Origin: Flaccisagitta enflata
Lineage: Eukaryota; Chaetognatha; Sagittoidea; Aphragmophora
Direction: 5' to 3'
Assembly (NCBI GenBank): GCA_965153355.1
Contig: OZ231127.1
Coordinates: 13,516,001 to 13,580,000 of the forward strand
Length of the DNA stretch: 64,000 nucleotides
This document shows, one piece after another, positions 1 to 10,912 of this stretch. Below the pieces are notes generated by a model that ran no database searches, was not told where the DNA came from, and worked only from the letters and a program-made list of their open reading frames with translations. The first letter of the stretch is position 1, and each line of letters starts with the position of its first letter. The translations under genes and the position numbers were made by a program.

Positions 1-493
1 TTGAATACGGTATGTAATAGGTGATTGATAAAAAAATGAAACTAAAAATTGCTGCAAGTTGCTGCATGTTGCTGCATGTTGCTGTCGGTATGTTGGTAAT
101 AAATAAAATAAGTGGTAATTGAGTCTTTTGTTTTAAAAATAGCAACTCTGTCAGAAGCTTTATCCATCTGTCTGTCGGTTCATTCATCACATTGACTGTC
201 TATCCATCTATCAGCGTATCTGTCCATCTGTCCCTCCATCCCTACAATCATGACAGATTTTATCATTGGAACGTAATGTTAAGGTTTTAAATCTCAATTC
301 TGCCCCTGCCAGTATTTTTGTAACATGTTTAAATAGCAAATGTCAGTTGTTAAATAGTAAACTTGCTAATAGCCTTTGGCAATTGTCTGTTTGTCTGTCT
401 TTCTGTCCATCTATCTGTTCATCCATCTGTCCATCCAATCCTATGTCCATTCAACCATCCACCCATAACATCCATTAGCATGTTACAAAAACA
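1..493. repeat. CTGT/CCAT low-complexity sequence
   Basis: No gene seen. A short GCTGCATGTT tandem lies at about 50-90. CTGTC/CCATC-rich simple sequence lies at about 165-245 and 380-475. Small open frames here are products of the simple repeat. Confidence 0.6.
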
Positions 494-649
494 AGGCCGG
501 ATACACGGCAGTCCAGTCGCGGACGGTTGGGCAGGAGCAGTAATGCAAAAACTGCTTGGAATTCAAAAATGTGACCGACCAACCGACCAACTGACCAACC
601 AACAGACCGACCGACATGGCAAGGTGTGGAGTTGCGTGTCCGCGACTAA
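486..649 (+). mobile_element. HINE-like element, copy 1
   Basis: Starts AACAAGGCCGGATACACGGC. The 5' subterminal motif is AGTCGCGGACGG, followed by GGGCAGGAGC, a GACC/GACA-rich core, and a 3' end GTTGCGTGTCCGCGACTAA. The 3' arm GTCCGCGACT is the reverse complement of the 5' motif AGTCGCGGAC. The layout resembles non-autonomous Helentrons (5' subterminal repeat, microsatellite core, 3' stem-loop). The family name is an inference. Confidence 0.7.
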
Positions 650-654
650 CAAGT

Positions 655-855
655 AAGACCAGATCCACGGCTACTCCAGTTGTGTATGGGTGGGCAGGGC
701 ACGTAATTGAGGTCACCAGATCATTTGGGCAGGAGCAGAGAGACCAAAAACCACAAAAAAAAAAAAAAGTTAAGTGTGACCAACGGACAGACCAATGGAC
801 CAACGGACTGACCAGTACACAAACAGACTGATAACGCGGGTTGTAGAGTAAAATT
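655..855 (+). mobile_element. HINE-like element, copy 2 (degenerate)
   Basis: Starts AGATCCACGGCTACTCCAGTTG and has GGGTGGGCAGGGC, a poly-A stretch and a GACC-type core. The 3' stem is eroded (GGGTTGTAGAGTAAAATTGCG). It sits head-to-tail behind copy 1. Confidence 0.55.
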
Positions 856-1317
856 GCGTAGGTTCAAAAAGATACATCTTTAGATCAACATCACCGTTTT
901 CTATTATGTTCATTTGCACCCAATGCCTAACTATGCATGATTATGATAGTGAGTGTGAGGAGGCAGAGCAGCCACCCTGAGGGCCCTGAACTACCCTGAG
1001 TGACCACCGTGAATGGACAAAGTGGGTTAAAGAGTTACGTGGCACGCAACTGTCAAGCGACTTAAACAGTTGCTAGCATGCATCTAAAAATTGCACTAAC
1101 TTAAATTTCTAGGTTGAGTGTTCCTACTCAAGAACAAGCCCAATCAGGCAATGATGCATCCAGACTGTGCAGTCAGTGGACAAACCGGTATAGGTATAAA
1201 TCTCTATGGGACGAAATAATTCTCAAGGAAAGATCATTTCTAATGTTAGGTGAATCACTAAGTTGAAGAAGCTTTCTTTGCTTAGGAATTAACTAAGATC
1301 AGAGACATTTCTACAGA
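856..1317. other. Unannotated stretch
   Basis: I see no gene, RNA or clear repeat here. Confidence 0.4.
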
Positions 1318-2410
1318 GAGGCCATGCAAAATGATGAAAAATCATGTTTTTCAAAAATTCATAATGACCAATATATTCAGACATGAAATTTTGTGTAGAT
1401 TACCAATCTGAAGGTGCCATTAAGCATATGAGCAGTCAAGGTATGCTGGAACAGCTTGTCAACAGCATCATTGAAGGACCTTTCAATAAATCATGTAAAA
1501 CTATATGCAGCAGATTTTTTTTTTATTTTCAGATAAGTAAGTTTCACAGCTTTAAACATGATTGAGGAAAAACAAACATTTGAATCAGGATGAGTTGGAG
1601 CTGCTCGTCAACTGCATCATTGAAGAATCCCTTCCTCAACAGGCTATGCAAAATGATAAAAAAAACATGTTTTTCAAAAAGTCATTGTAATCAATGCACT
1701 GTATTCAGACATGAAATATTGTGTAGATTGAAAATCTGAAGGTGCCACTAAGCATATGAGTGGTCAAGGTATGCTGGAACAGCTTGTCAACAGCATCATT
1801 GAAGGACCTCTCAATAAATCATGTAAAGCTATAGACAGAAGTTTTTTCCAGATTAATAAGTTTCACAGCTGTAAATGTAATAAGAGGAATAACAAAGATT
1901 TGAATCAGGGTGGTCTGGAACTGCTCGTCAATTGCATCACTGAAGGATCCCTTCCACAAGAGGCTGTGCAAAATGTTTTTCAAAAATTCATCATGACCAA
2001 TGTATTCAGACATCAAATTTTTTGTCAATTACAAATCTGAAGGTGCCAATAGGCATATGATCAGTCAAGGTATGCTGAAACAGCTTGTCAACAGCATCAT
2101 TGAAAGATGTATCCACAATACATGTAGAGCTGTGAGAAATGGAAGTTATTTTATGTTCAGATAAGTAGATTTCACAGCTTTGCATAGAATAAGAGGAAAA
2201 ACAAATTTTTGAACAAGGGTGTTTAAAAGATGCTTGTCAACTGCATCACTGAAGGATCCCCCTCCACAAAATCTACGTTCCCAATGCAAGAACATTTTTT
2301 TGCTGTAAAATCTTTGGAAATTTTAAAGATATGCATAGAATTAGAGGAAACTCTGTGTTAAATCAAGAAAAAGTAAGGTGTGCTGGAAATGTTTGTCATC
2401 TGCTTCATTG
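1318..2410 (+). repeat. Decayed tandem array, period about 300-328 bp
   Basis: The block GTATGCTGGAACAGCTTGTC recurs at 1441 and 1769, with a diverged form at 2070. A second half-unit (CTGCTCGTCAACTGCATCAT type) alternates with it, so each unit is a dimer of about 150-bp halves. Short open frames encode LEQLVNSIIEGP and LELLVNCITEGS in register (1383-1565 and 1756-2040), but stops and frame changes interrupt them. This is either a satellite or tandemly duplicated, decayed coding sequence. I do not recognise the peptide. Confidence 0.7.
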
Positions 2411-2805
2411 AAAGACTGCTCTAAAACTCATTAAGTTCTACAGAAATACCACACCATCTATGATAAGGGAAAACAACAAGATTTCTCTGCTGCACATAAA
2501 AAAGTTTGGATGAAAATGTGTGACATGTGCAACAATTCATCCTATATAAAACGCATACAATTGTGAGGTAACTAGTGTAAGGAAGGGTGGGGGAGGGCCG
2601 GTTTGACCACTTTTTGCCTCAATCTGCGAACCTAACCTAAATCTAACACTTTCCTTAACCTTAAGATTATCACTGCAACTAACCTTATACCCAACCCAGT
2701 ACAGCCTCACTCCAACCACCACTCACTACAGAGGTGTATTTGAAGGGGTAGCTGGTGTAGCCATGGCGACCTCTAGCTTTTGGAATTTTTTGGGGGGCAC
2801 AACAA

Positions 2806-2808
<3 letters not shown>
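2411..2808. other. Unannotated stretch
   Basis: AT-rich, then a C/A-rich patch with CCTAACCTAAATC-like sequence near 2630-2700. No gene seen. Confidence 0.4.

Positions 2809-2870
<62 letters not shown>
2809..2870. repeat. (GA)n microsatellite
   Basis: Uninterrupted AG repeat, about 31 units. Confidence 0.98.
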
Positions 2871-2872
<2 letters not shown>

Positions 2873-2955
2873 GAAGGCTTTGGCATGCTTAACTTTCAAC
2901 AGGTCCTCAAGTTCGTCCTTATAAGGACGTGCTTCTTCGCAAATTTGTGAGAGGT

Positions 2956-3756
2956 CTACAGCAAGTGGCTTTGCGCCTGGGGGTATAGGTGGATCAGTGC
3001 TTCCGTCCGACCTTGCAAAAAGGTTTGTGGGTGCGGTGTTGCGTGGCTGGCAACTGTCACCCTGATGGAGAGGGGTAATGAACCTTTTTGGGGATGTGTT
3101 GGAAGGTGTGTTGGGAGGGTCTTCACAAGACCGGTGATCCTCATCTTGGGTGGTGAAAGGACATCCATAGGTTCCCATCCTTGATTCCTTGAGTCTCCGC
3201 GTCTGGACGTTGATGGCGCAGGCGGACTGCCGGTGGGCCTTGAGGCGGAAGGCTCAGGGCAGTTGCTGATGTTGTTGCTGTTCGGCCTTGAGAGGAAATG
3301 ACGCAAATCACTACCATCGAACACGGCGTTTGGGCGTGGTAGAGCAGAATTGATGGAACGGCTGTGCAGTGGCGGGCGTGCCTCTGCGGTGCCAGTTGCT
3401 TGCTCGTACGACGGCGGTCGTGCCTCCGGAGTCGATGTCGCAGCTGGACGCGGTACCTGTGCTGGATCGTTGGAAACAGGTGCTAGAGCGTGCAGGTGTG
3501 CGGAAATGGCGGTGTTGTGGTTGTCACAGCATTGGATACGGTGGTAATGATGGTGCACAACTCTCCTTGTTGGTGGTGCTTGGGCGGGCTGCTCAGGGCG
3601 TGCTGGTGATGAATCGCTACTGGATGACTGAGCAGGCTGTTGTGACCTGTTCTGCTGTGATGGGGCCCTAGCCTGGGTATCTCGGGCTTGGGGCACGCCA
3701 GAGGCGCTCCCCTCGGAGCTTGAAGAGCTCCCTCTCCTATTTGGGGCTTCTGCCAT
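2956..3756 (-). CDS. Possible coding exon, Pro/Ser-rich protein with a PPSYEQ motif
   Basis: An open frame of about 266 codons on the minus strand, starting ATGG at 3756. The composition looks protein-like rather than repeat-derived. It has a Ser/Gln/Pro-rich N-terminus, a His/Cys cluster HHHYHRIQCC (about residues 68-77), PPSYEQA (about 114-120) and WEPMDV (about 194-199). PPxY motifs are known ligands of WW domains, as in NEDD4-type ligases, so this may be an intracellular adaptor or a tail. After about residue 205 this frame loses character, while another minus-strand frame (about 3060 down to 2885) reads AVDLSQICEEARPYKDELED. A short intron from CTT|GTGAAG to CATCAG| could join them. No transmembrane segment or recognisable domain is visible. 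It may be an isolated gene, part of a larger gene, or a transposon-derived frame. Confidence 0.4.
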   Translation of the reverse strand: MAEAPNRRGSSSSSEGSASGVPQARDTQARAPSQQNRSQQPAQSSSSDSSPARPEQPAQAPPTRRVVHHHYHRIQCCDNHNTAISAHLHALAPVSNDPAQVPRPAATSTPEARPPSYEQATGTAEARPPLHSRSINSALPRPNAVFDGSDLRHFLSRPNSNNISNCPEPSASRPTGSPPAPSTSRRGDSRNQGWEPMDVLSPPKMRITGLVKTLPTHLPTHPQKGSLPLSIRVTVASHATPHPQTFLQGRTEALIHLYPQAQSHLL

Positions 3757-4904
3757 TGGGATTTTGAATCGGTAAAGGTGAAATGAACGGTAAAAGGAGT
3801 AACAGCTGATTTAACATGCTACTGAAGCTAATTCTCAGGTGGGCGGCTGGGTCCTTTGATGTGTGCAAGGATGCAAGGAACCCGCAGAAAGGAAAGAAGA
3901 GATACCTTCAAAGATTTTGCACAAAGAAGCTGGCTCACTAGGAAAACTGCTTCCCAGAAGTTATAGGCTTAACTAGGGGCTCTACCCTTGAGAACTATCT
4001 CTTGTAAGAAAGAAGTGAGGTTGCAAGAGGATAACGACCAAAAGAGATATGCAGAACTATCCTTTGTGGTCGGACGTCTGCCACATGAACAGACCCTGGC
4101 GCCTGGGTTTTGTTCGACGTAATTAGATTAAGGGGAATATGGGCATAAAAGTGCTTTTCACGTGAGGGTAGTGCAGGCCTCGGGTGAAAAGGAGCAATGG
4201 ATTATATCCAATTCTGATCAGCCTATCGTTTCAAAGATGACCCTAAATGGAACTCCAAAGTTTCTCAACTTTTTGACCTTTGTACTGTACTATGGGACAC
4301 AGAGGGTGCTTGGATGGGTGCGGGTGCCGATGCACCACTTGTAAGAGGGTAGATGTTGCGGGTGTCCTCTTACTTGATGAGCCTGCCGATGGATTGGGCC
4401 GGTTGTCCGTGGGATGATTGATTGATTGGATAAGAGTTAGGTTATGAGCACAGTGTGTTAATATGATTAAAGCATCGGGTGTGACAAAGGATCTTGCGGT
4501 CCTGAGCATGGGAAAGAGATAGATGACATCCAAAACATGCAAGATGACACGGCATGCAACGGGCAGCCAACCATGTGTCCATAGATGATAACAGCAAGCG
4601 AGAGTTAGTAATTTGTTAATGATAGGCCGTGATGTTAGTTAATTAAGCCAGGAATAAGGACCCAGCGGTCCACCTCTATAAATCTATGATAGGAGGAAAA
4701 GACACATGCACTTGTGTAATTGTATACATACACGGATCATTAAGATGCATAGATAATGGTGTAACATAAAACGTGCAACGGTGAAAAGGATACACAATGA
4801 TTAAATGCCATTCCCATGAATTATCATCTACGTAACAAATCAATCACGAGTGTCTTTATAAGAACCATAGCAACTCAGCGCAATCCATATTTCATAGTCT
4901 TACA
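3757..4904. other. Unannotated stretch
   Basis: Mixed-composition DNA without a convincing open frame or repeat. It may include the upstream region of the minus-strand frame at 2956-3756. Confidence 0.4.
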
Positions 4905-5320
4905 CTTCTAAAGGGGAATCAATATAATCGCGGAAAGAATCCAGTGTTGCATTTAGTGTTGTCCAGTCTTGTACCCAGTGTTCTCCAGTGTTGTTCCCAT
5001 TGTTGTCCAGTGTGGTTTTCCACATAATTTTGTTGGGGAATCAACATAACCGCGAAATGAATCCAGTGTTGAATTCAGTAACACTGTCCATTCATGTACT
5101 CAGTGTTCTCCAGTGTTGTTTTCCACATGCCATAATTTCGTTGGGGAATCAACAGAGCCGCAAAATTTAATCTCAGTGCTGTGTCCAGTGTTATATCCAA
5201 TGTTGTGTTCAGCCACTTCAGTGTTGTGTCCAGTGTTGTCCAATGTGGTTTTCCACAAGTCATTATTCCTTTGGGAAATCAGTAAAAGCGCGAAATGAAT
5301 CCTCAGCTGGACTTGGAAAT
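4905..5320 (+). repeat. Tandem repeat, about 120-bp unit (CCAGTGTTG / GGGGAATCAACATAACCGCG)
   Basis: GGGGAATCAAyATAAyCGCGGAAwGAATCCAGTGTTG recurs at about 4914, 5036, 5150 and 5270, separated by GTGTTGTCCAGTGTTG-type sub-repeats. A single unit in reverse orientation lies at about 61,800-61,945. Confidence 0.8.
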
Positions 5321-5449
5321 AACAATCAATCAGACGAGTTGAGCCGCGTGAAGACTTGGACATGTTTCTAGTGAAGACAAAAAACGCGTTCATTCCTGCC
5401 AAACGCGTTTACGGCATAAACACATTTATGAATTTTAACCGTCCCATTA

Positions 5450-5870
5450 GGGATTGAGCAAAGTGAGTGAGCGAGCCCATGAACAGTAGAGTGGGCTTAA
5501 TTAGGGCAATCGAATGAAAAATTATTTTCAAGCACTTTTCATGTTCCATTTGCATATTAAGAGCATAATCTCATTGGAAAATTGATTTGGACTTGATCTA
5601 GGCACTCCGTCATCAATGCTGTAGTTGTATAGGATTACTATAAAAGAAAGTTCTCTCTTAACTCCAGCAATCAATTCTATACAACTACAGCATTGATGAC
5701 GGAGTGTCTAGACCAAGTCAAAATCGATTTTCCAAAGAGATTGGGCTCTTTTCATGCAAAAGGAACAAGAAAACTGCTTGGAAATAATGTTTCATTCAAA
5801 TGCCCAAATTGAGCCCACTCTAATGAACAGAGCGAGCGAAGCAAGCATACCAAAACGGAGCGCTGCGAAG
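5450..5870. mobile_element. Foldback (long inverted repeat) element, about 420 bp
   Basis: Left arm about 5455-5628 pairs with right arm about 5668-5850. The core CACTCCGTCATCAATGCTGT is perfectly mirrored (ACAGCATTGATGACGGAGTG), leaving a loop of only about 40 bases. No coding capacity. Ends and target duplication are not resolved. Confidence 0.8.
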
Positions 5871-6150
5871 CATGTGAGCGGAGTGAGTGGTGCAAGCAAA
5901 GAACATAGCGATCGACCAAGTGGCCCTTTCAAAACGCGGTTGTCTGCAACTAGAAACGCGCCCTTTGTCTTGGGACTTCAGCTGTGACTTATTTCATACG
6001 TGACTACGATTCTATGGGTAAACTTTGCTTATTAATGTATGATACAACTTGTATAAGCAGCTTCGATATGTTTCGACTTTGTTTCGAATCGGTTTTTGGG
6101 CAGGATTTTTGGGTTGGGTCAAAATGGTCAGTTTTTCGAGGAGAGGACGA

Positions 6151-6153
<3 letters not shown>

Positions 6154-6187
<34 letters not shown>
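6154..6187. repeat. (GA)n microsatellite
   Basis: Short AG run. Confidence 0.95.
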
Positions 6188-6190
<3 letters not shown>

Positions 6191-6243
6191 CAAAATAGTA
6201 GGGGGGAGAGCAGCAGTTGATGAGAAAGAGGATAAGGAAGAGA

Positions 6244-6437
6244 ACAAGGCCGGATACACGGCCACCAGTTGCGGACGGGTGGGCAGGGGCGCCAGGGGCG
6301 CCAGGGGCGGATATGCGCGTTTTTACCACTTTTCGACTCGTGTCCACGGATCGACCGACCAACCTACCAACCAACCAACCAACCGACTGACCGATGGACG
6401 GACAAAGCCTCTTATAGAGTTGCGTGACCGCAACTAG
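6244..6437 (+). mobile_element. HINE-like element, copy 3
   Basis: 5' end AACAAGGCCGGATACACGGCC with subterminal AGTTGCGGACGGGTGGGCAGGGGC, then a GCGCCAGGG triplication and a GACCGACCAACC core. The 3' end is CTCTTATAGAGTTGCGTGACCGCAACTAG. The 5' AGTTGCGG matches the 3' CCGCAACT. Confidence 0.75.
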
Positions 6438-7074
6438 AAATGATAGTGGAATCGATCGGCACCATTGTGCACCATTAATAGCGGCATTATTGCCGCTCAT
6501 TGTCTCATATTGTATCGGCTTTTTGTTTTGTGCAGGCGAAAAAAGGCATCACCGTTTCGTCCACCATATGTATGAAAAAATAGATTGAATTCGACCGCCC
6601 CTTCAAAAACCCTTTTCGAAGCTGCTTAGATACAAGCCATATTTTCATAGACTCAGACGGTTTTGAAATTAAACTTTTTAAAGTGGAAGTTTGTCACTTT
6701 GAACCACTAACATCATATATCCCAATTATGAAGGAAACTATTTTGGCGCTAATAAGTGGAGGTGCTTAATAGAGAAAATATTGTAATTGTGAGTTTGGGT
6801 GCAAAGAGTCAAGGAAAGCGGTATCTGCAGGCATAAAGCGGTTGTGGGCCGGGCCGGGGGCGTTGACGCCAGCCAAACGCCAGCCGCAGGGAAAGTGGCA
6901 ACAATTACTGCCGCATCAGAAAACCTAATTCTCCATCACCAACAGGCAACACAAAATGCTTGAGTTTATTGAATTTAGCGTCAAAACCCCCAATATGAAA
7001 AATGAAAAAAAGATTCACAGCAACAAAGAATGGGAAGACAAAAAGAAAGGTAAAATAGTTGCAAAAGCATCTTA
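6438..7074. other. Unannotated stretch
   Basis: No gene or clear repeat. A small GC patch (GGGCCGGGCCGGGGGCGTTG) lies near 6846. Confidence 0.4.
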
Positions 7075-7547
7075 TGGTCTGCGGTACCCGTGCCCTGCTG
7101 GGGTAGTTTGTGATAAAGATTGAGGGAGGGTGCAGGGCAGCGGCCCTGAAGGGGTCGATGACCTATGATTTCACACTCATGAGGGATTTTCTCCTCCTTC
7201 TCCTCCTGAAACCTGCGGGATGGCCAAATTTGACAGATTTGACAGAAATCAGCAGAATTTGACAGAAATCAGCAGAAATTAATAGAATTTGGCAGAATTT
7301 GGCTGAATTTGGCTGAATTTGGCTGAATTTGCCAGAATTTGGTAGAATTTGGCCAAATTAGACAGAACTCAGCAGAAATCAACAAGATTTGGCAAAATTT
7401 GGCAGAACATGGCAAAATTTGGCAGAATATGACAGAATATAACAAGATTTGGCCAAAAGCCAGAGGGGGGGGAGACGGAGGAGAAGGAGGAGAAAATTCT
7501 CCATATGTGTGAAACCATAGGTCATCGACCCCTTTGGGGCTGCTGCC
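7075..7547. mobile_element. GGCAGCGGCC-armed element A with tandem AATTTGGCAG cargo
   Basis: Left arm (about 7137-7205: GCAGCGGCCCTGAAGGGG, TCGATGACCTATG) and right arm (about 7470-7547: CATAGGTCATCGACCCC, TTGGGGCTGCTGCC) are inverted. They enclose short tandem AATTTGGC(A/T)GA units at 7230-7455. Outside the left arm lies ATGGTCTGCGGTACCCG, seen inverted beside related elements at about 8395 and 60,270. Family and function unknown. Confidence 0.7.
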
Positions 7548-7847
7548 AAAAAGGATAGTAAAGGACAGAACAGGATAGGATGGAAGGAATGTCAAGGAGG
7601 GTTGAAGGGGAAAAGAAAAGGAAAAGAAAATAAGGTGAGTACCTGGAGTGAAATGAGCCAACTGAATGAAAGCTTATTTGCATAGCGTCGTCAGAGAAAA
7701 GTGAACCCAAAATGGACAACTTGATGCAATCACAAACGACGGTGCGACCCATACAGTGCAAAATGAGTCTCATGGATGAAAAACTTATCACGTAGATTGA
7801 TTTAAATGTACTAGTGAATGGTCCTGTAGGCAGTACCAACCCTTTTT

Positions 7848-8436
7848 GGGCAGCGGCCCCAAAGGGCCGATGTCCTCTAGGTAACAGGGGTGACTTTCCT
7901 TACGTCCGTCCGTACGTCCGTCCGTCCATCCGTCCGTCCGTACGTCCCTCCCCCAGAACCTGAATTCTCAAATTTCCATTGAATAACATAGGAAAATGAC
8001 AAAATGCAAACTTCCCATTGAATATTATGGGAAAATGACAACTTGCAAACTTCCCATTGAATAATATGGAAAATTTACAAGCAATAGAAAAATGCACATT
8101 TTCCATCGAATAACATGGAAAATTAACAAAAAATTTAAAAAAATGCAAAATAGCAATTGGATAACATGGAAAATTGACAAAAAAATGAAATTCCCATTGA
8201 ATAAAATGGAAAATTGACAATAACTTGTAGAAAATACATAGCTCCCATTGAATATCATGGAAAATTGCCTTTGAGGCCTGAAATATGCCTTCTCAGGACG
8301 TAAGGAAATTCACCCCTGTTTCCTACAGGACATCGGCCCTTTTGGGCCGCTGCCCTACTCTCACTCTACCTCTTCAGTTGATCACTCCAAGCAGGGCATC
8401 GGGTACCGCTGACCATGTGCAATCATTGGATGACTT
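7848..8436. mobile_element. GGCAGCGGCC-armed element B with ATTGAATAACATGGAAAA cargo
   Basis: Left arm 7848-7910 (GGGCAGCGGCCCCAAAGGGC, CGATGTCCT, AACAGGGGTGA) is inverted relative to right arm about 8296-8354. The interior (7965-8265) is a tandem of CCCATTGAATAACATGGAAA units unrelated to the cargo of element A. The right flank 8355-8436 carries GGGCATCGGGTACCGCTGAC. Confidence 0.75.
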
Positions 8437-8703
8437 GTTAAAACTGTTATCAAGTTTTAGAATAGAGTTCAATTTCACCATGATTCTAAACCAGGGTGGA
8501 TGAAGTTTTGTCACACACACAATAATCGCAAAAATATTTGGATGCCTATTGGGCCGGAATGTCATGTTTTATACTCCACGTTATGGAAAAATACTTTAAC
8601 TTGTACCTAGTCAATGTTGATGAATATGACTTAATAAAACCACAATTAGCGATCATATGCGATCGCGATGAACTTATACATCATGTAGAATGTAAGACTG
8701 AAA

Positions 8704-8904
8704 CAAGGTCGGATACACGGCTAAAAACTAGTCACTTGCAGATGGGCAGGGACAGTGTTTGGGTGGGTGGGGACCAGACATGGCTGGGCAGGGGTCGTTA
8801 TGCTCAGAAATTACCATTTCGGCCGATTTCGCACAATATAAAATTTCGTTTTACGGACCTTCCTACACACTCTCCTATAGAGTTGCTTAGCAAACGACTA
8901 AAAA
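8704..8904 (+). mobile_element. HINE-like element, copy 4
   Basis: 5' AACAAGGTCGGATACACGGC, ACTAGTCACTTGCAGATGGG, and 3' CTCCTATAGAGTTGCTTAGC with AAACGACTAAAA. Diverged. Confidence 0.55.
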
Positions 8905-9324
8905 CAGTTGCAGCACTCTTAAAACGAGCATGAAAGTACGGATACAGAAATTATTTACAGAGGAGTTCACTTGGAGGTACTCACCCTCGGTAAAGCGGGA
9001 CGAGCAGAGTGGAGTAACCATCAACCGCGGTCGTTGTTCGTGCCTTTGTCACTTGGAGAACCAACTGGCTTCAGCGAGTAAAACTTCTCTCTTGAGACTC
9101 TTCATCTACTTCAAGTCTTTATCCTTTCCAGTGTTTTGATGCTTATTTGTTGATGTTAGCGTCTGTCCTCTTTATTCGGGTCATCCTTTTAGTTGGTATC
9201 TCTCTCTCTCTCTTTGGTCTTCTTTGACTTGTTCCTTTTGTCGTGTTTTGGGCAAGAATCTTTTCTTGAGGCCAAAAAACGTCCAAAGTTTTTGCCCTCC
9301 ATGAATTTCAAAGGGTTGTATCTG

Positions 9325-9330
<6 letters not shown>
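8905..9330. other. Unannotated stretch
   Basis: No convincing exon or repeat apart from a short CT run near 9200. Confidence 0.4.
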
Positions 9331-9395
<65 letters not shown>

Positions 9396-9425
9396 CAGAC
9401 AGAGACAGACAGAGACAGACAGAAA
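9329..9425. repeat. (GA)n then (GACA)n microsatellite
   Basis: AG run to 9392, then AGACAGAGACAG-type units. Confidence 0.95.
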
Positions 9426-9887
9426 CACAGACTGAAGGGCAGAGGCGGGACAAAGACAGAGGTAAGTGTAGGACCAGTCAGATAACGAAAATCATGAGAT
9501 ATGAATGCTGAGTACATGTTAGTATGCGTCGGAGCCTGGGCGCATGTGAGCGTGTGAGCGTTTAAGCGTCAGCATCAAATGCAAAATGCTGAAAACTGAG
9601 TAAATGTTTAGTCTTCAGTACCAAAAGCATAGTCAAGTGACACCATTGTCGCCAAACTTGGACAATACCAGTAACAACGATCCCCATTCTTAACCGCGAC
9701 AATTGTCGAATCAATGACATTCACGACACATGACATTCGCATTCGCATAGTGTCAATTTAGAAACCAAGGAACAGTATGAAAAATGATCAAAAAGCGCGA
9801 GGCCAGAAATGGCATTCATTTTCCATATTGTTGTAAAAGGCAGAAAACCTGAAAGTGTCAGTGAAAGCCTCATGGTGGCCTACGTTT

Positions 9888-10065
9888 ATTGGAATGTAAT
9901 TAAAACGGATGAATATGCAAGTGGAACGTCATCAGGGAACGTTTGACATTGGAAAACACGTAAAAAATACGAGTGGAAAGTCTTTGGGGAACATATGACA
10001 TTGAATTGTGATCAAAGTCTATGAAAATGCGAATGGAACGTCCTCAGGGAGCACTTGGCATTAGG
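9888..10065 (+). repeat. Three diverged ~60-bp tandem units
   Basis: GGAACGTCATCAGGGAACGT, GGAAAGTCTTTGGGGAACAT and GGAACGTCCTCAGGGAGCAC recur about every 60 bases. Confidence 0.65.
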
Positions 10066-10124
10066 TCCTCTTCTCTTTCTTTCTTTTTTTGCCCTGAATA
10101 ATAAATCAGCCAAGTTTCTCTTTT

Positions 10125-10358
10125 ATGCCTCCCAAGCGTACACACACTGCAGTAACTCTCGACCCCGCCGGCCAACAGTCACCAATCCAACCTAATTCAC
10201 CTAACCCGGCCACTCACCGGCCAACACTGCCTACTGACCTACCCGACGTCCCAATCACTTCCATACCTACCGCCGCCTTCACCCAACTAGGAAAACCAGA
10301 GCTGCGTAAATCCCATCTCCATCTCATTTGTAACTACAGACCGCAGTGTCATCAGTGA
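10125..10358 (+). CDS. Short open frame of unknown origin (possible transposon ORF fragment)
   Basis: A 77-codon frame with a basic then Pro/Thr-rich N-terminus (MPPKRTHTAVTLDPAG). It is balanced in composition and not repeat-derived. No domain is recognised. It could be the truncated start of a retrotransposon ORF1 or a chance frame. No neighbouring reverse transcriptase is visible. Confidence 0.2.
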   Translation: MPPKRTHTAVTLDPAGQQSPIQPNSPNPATHRPTLPTDLPDVPITSIPTAAFTQLGKPELRKSHLHLICNYRPQCHQ

Positions 10359-10429
10359 AATTGCCTATGTCGTTCACCCCTTCTGTGGGAGCACTTATAA
10401 CTTTTAAGTCACTATGTCCAGGCTGATGC

Positions 10430-10650
10430 AATGATGACGCTGATGACGCTCATGGCTTTGATGTTGCTGATATTCCTTATGACGCTTACGGCTCTGATTA
10501 CGCCAATAACTCTGATGGCGCCGGGGGCTCTAATTACGCCAATAACTGATGGCGTAAGGGCTCTGATTACGCCAATAACTCGGATAGCGCTAATGGCTCT
10601 GATTGCGCCAATAACGGCAATAACGCCAATAACTGTGATGGTGCACATGG
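10430..10650. repeat. Degenerate minisatellite (GCTCTGATTACGCCAATAAC)
   Basis: Units of about 9-27 bp built from CTCTGATtaCGCCAATAAC. Both strands stay open (LITPIT-like and IGVIRA-like peptides), as expected for a repeat made of multiples of three. Confidence 0.75.
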
Positions 10651-10785
10651 CTTTCCCACGTCCATTTTTTTTGTTCCGCAAATCCTAACCAGTGGCAGTG
10701 AAATGGCATTTTATCTCGCGGCCTTCTCGTTCTCAGGCGGCTAAAACAACAGTTCCCAGTTGGACGGGGTTTCTATCCTTGCGGA

Positions 10786-10870
10786 CGATTTTAGATGCGT
10801 CCATTAGGAACGCATATCTATAAGAGGGGCTGTCTGTCTGTCCGTCTGTCCGTCCATTTCGACTCTTCAG
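10786..10870 (-). mobile_element. HINE-like fragment (3' end, reverse)
   Basis: TTAGATGCGTCCATTAGGAACGCATaTCTATAAGAG followed by a CTGTCCGTC core. The ATGCG...CGCAT stem is kept. The rest is probably displaced by the MITE at 10913. Confidence 0.5.
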
Positions 10871-10912
10871 AAACCGCGTTTTTTGGCTGTTTTTGGCCAC
10901 GGTAAGATCGTA

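Noticed and set aside
486-649. tRNA-derived SINE as an explanation for the GGCCGGATACACGGC family
   Set aside because: No recognisable A and B boxes or consistent poly-A tail. The paired 5' motif and 3' stem-loop fit a Helentron-like element better.
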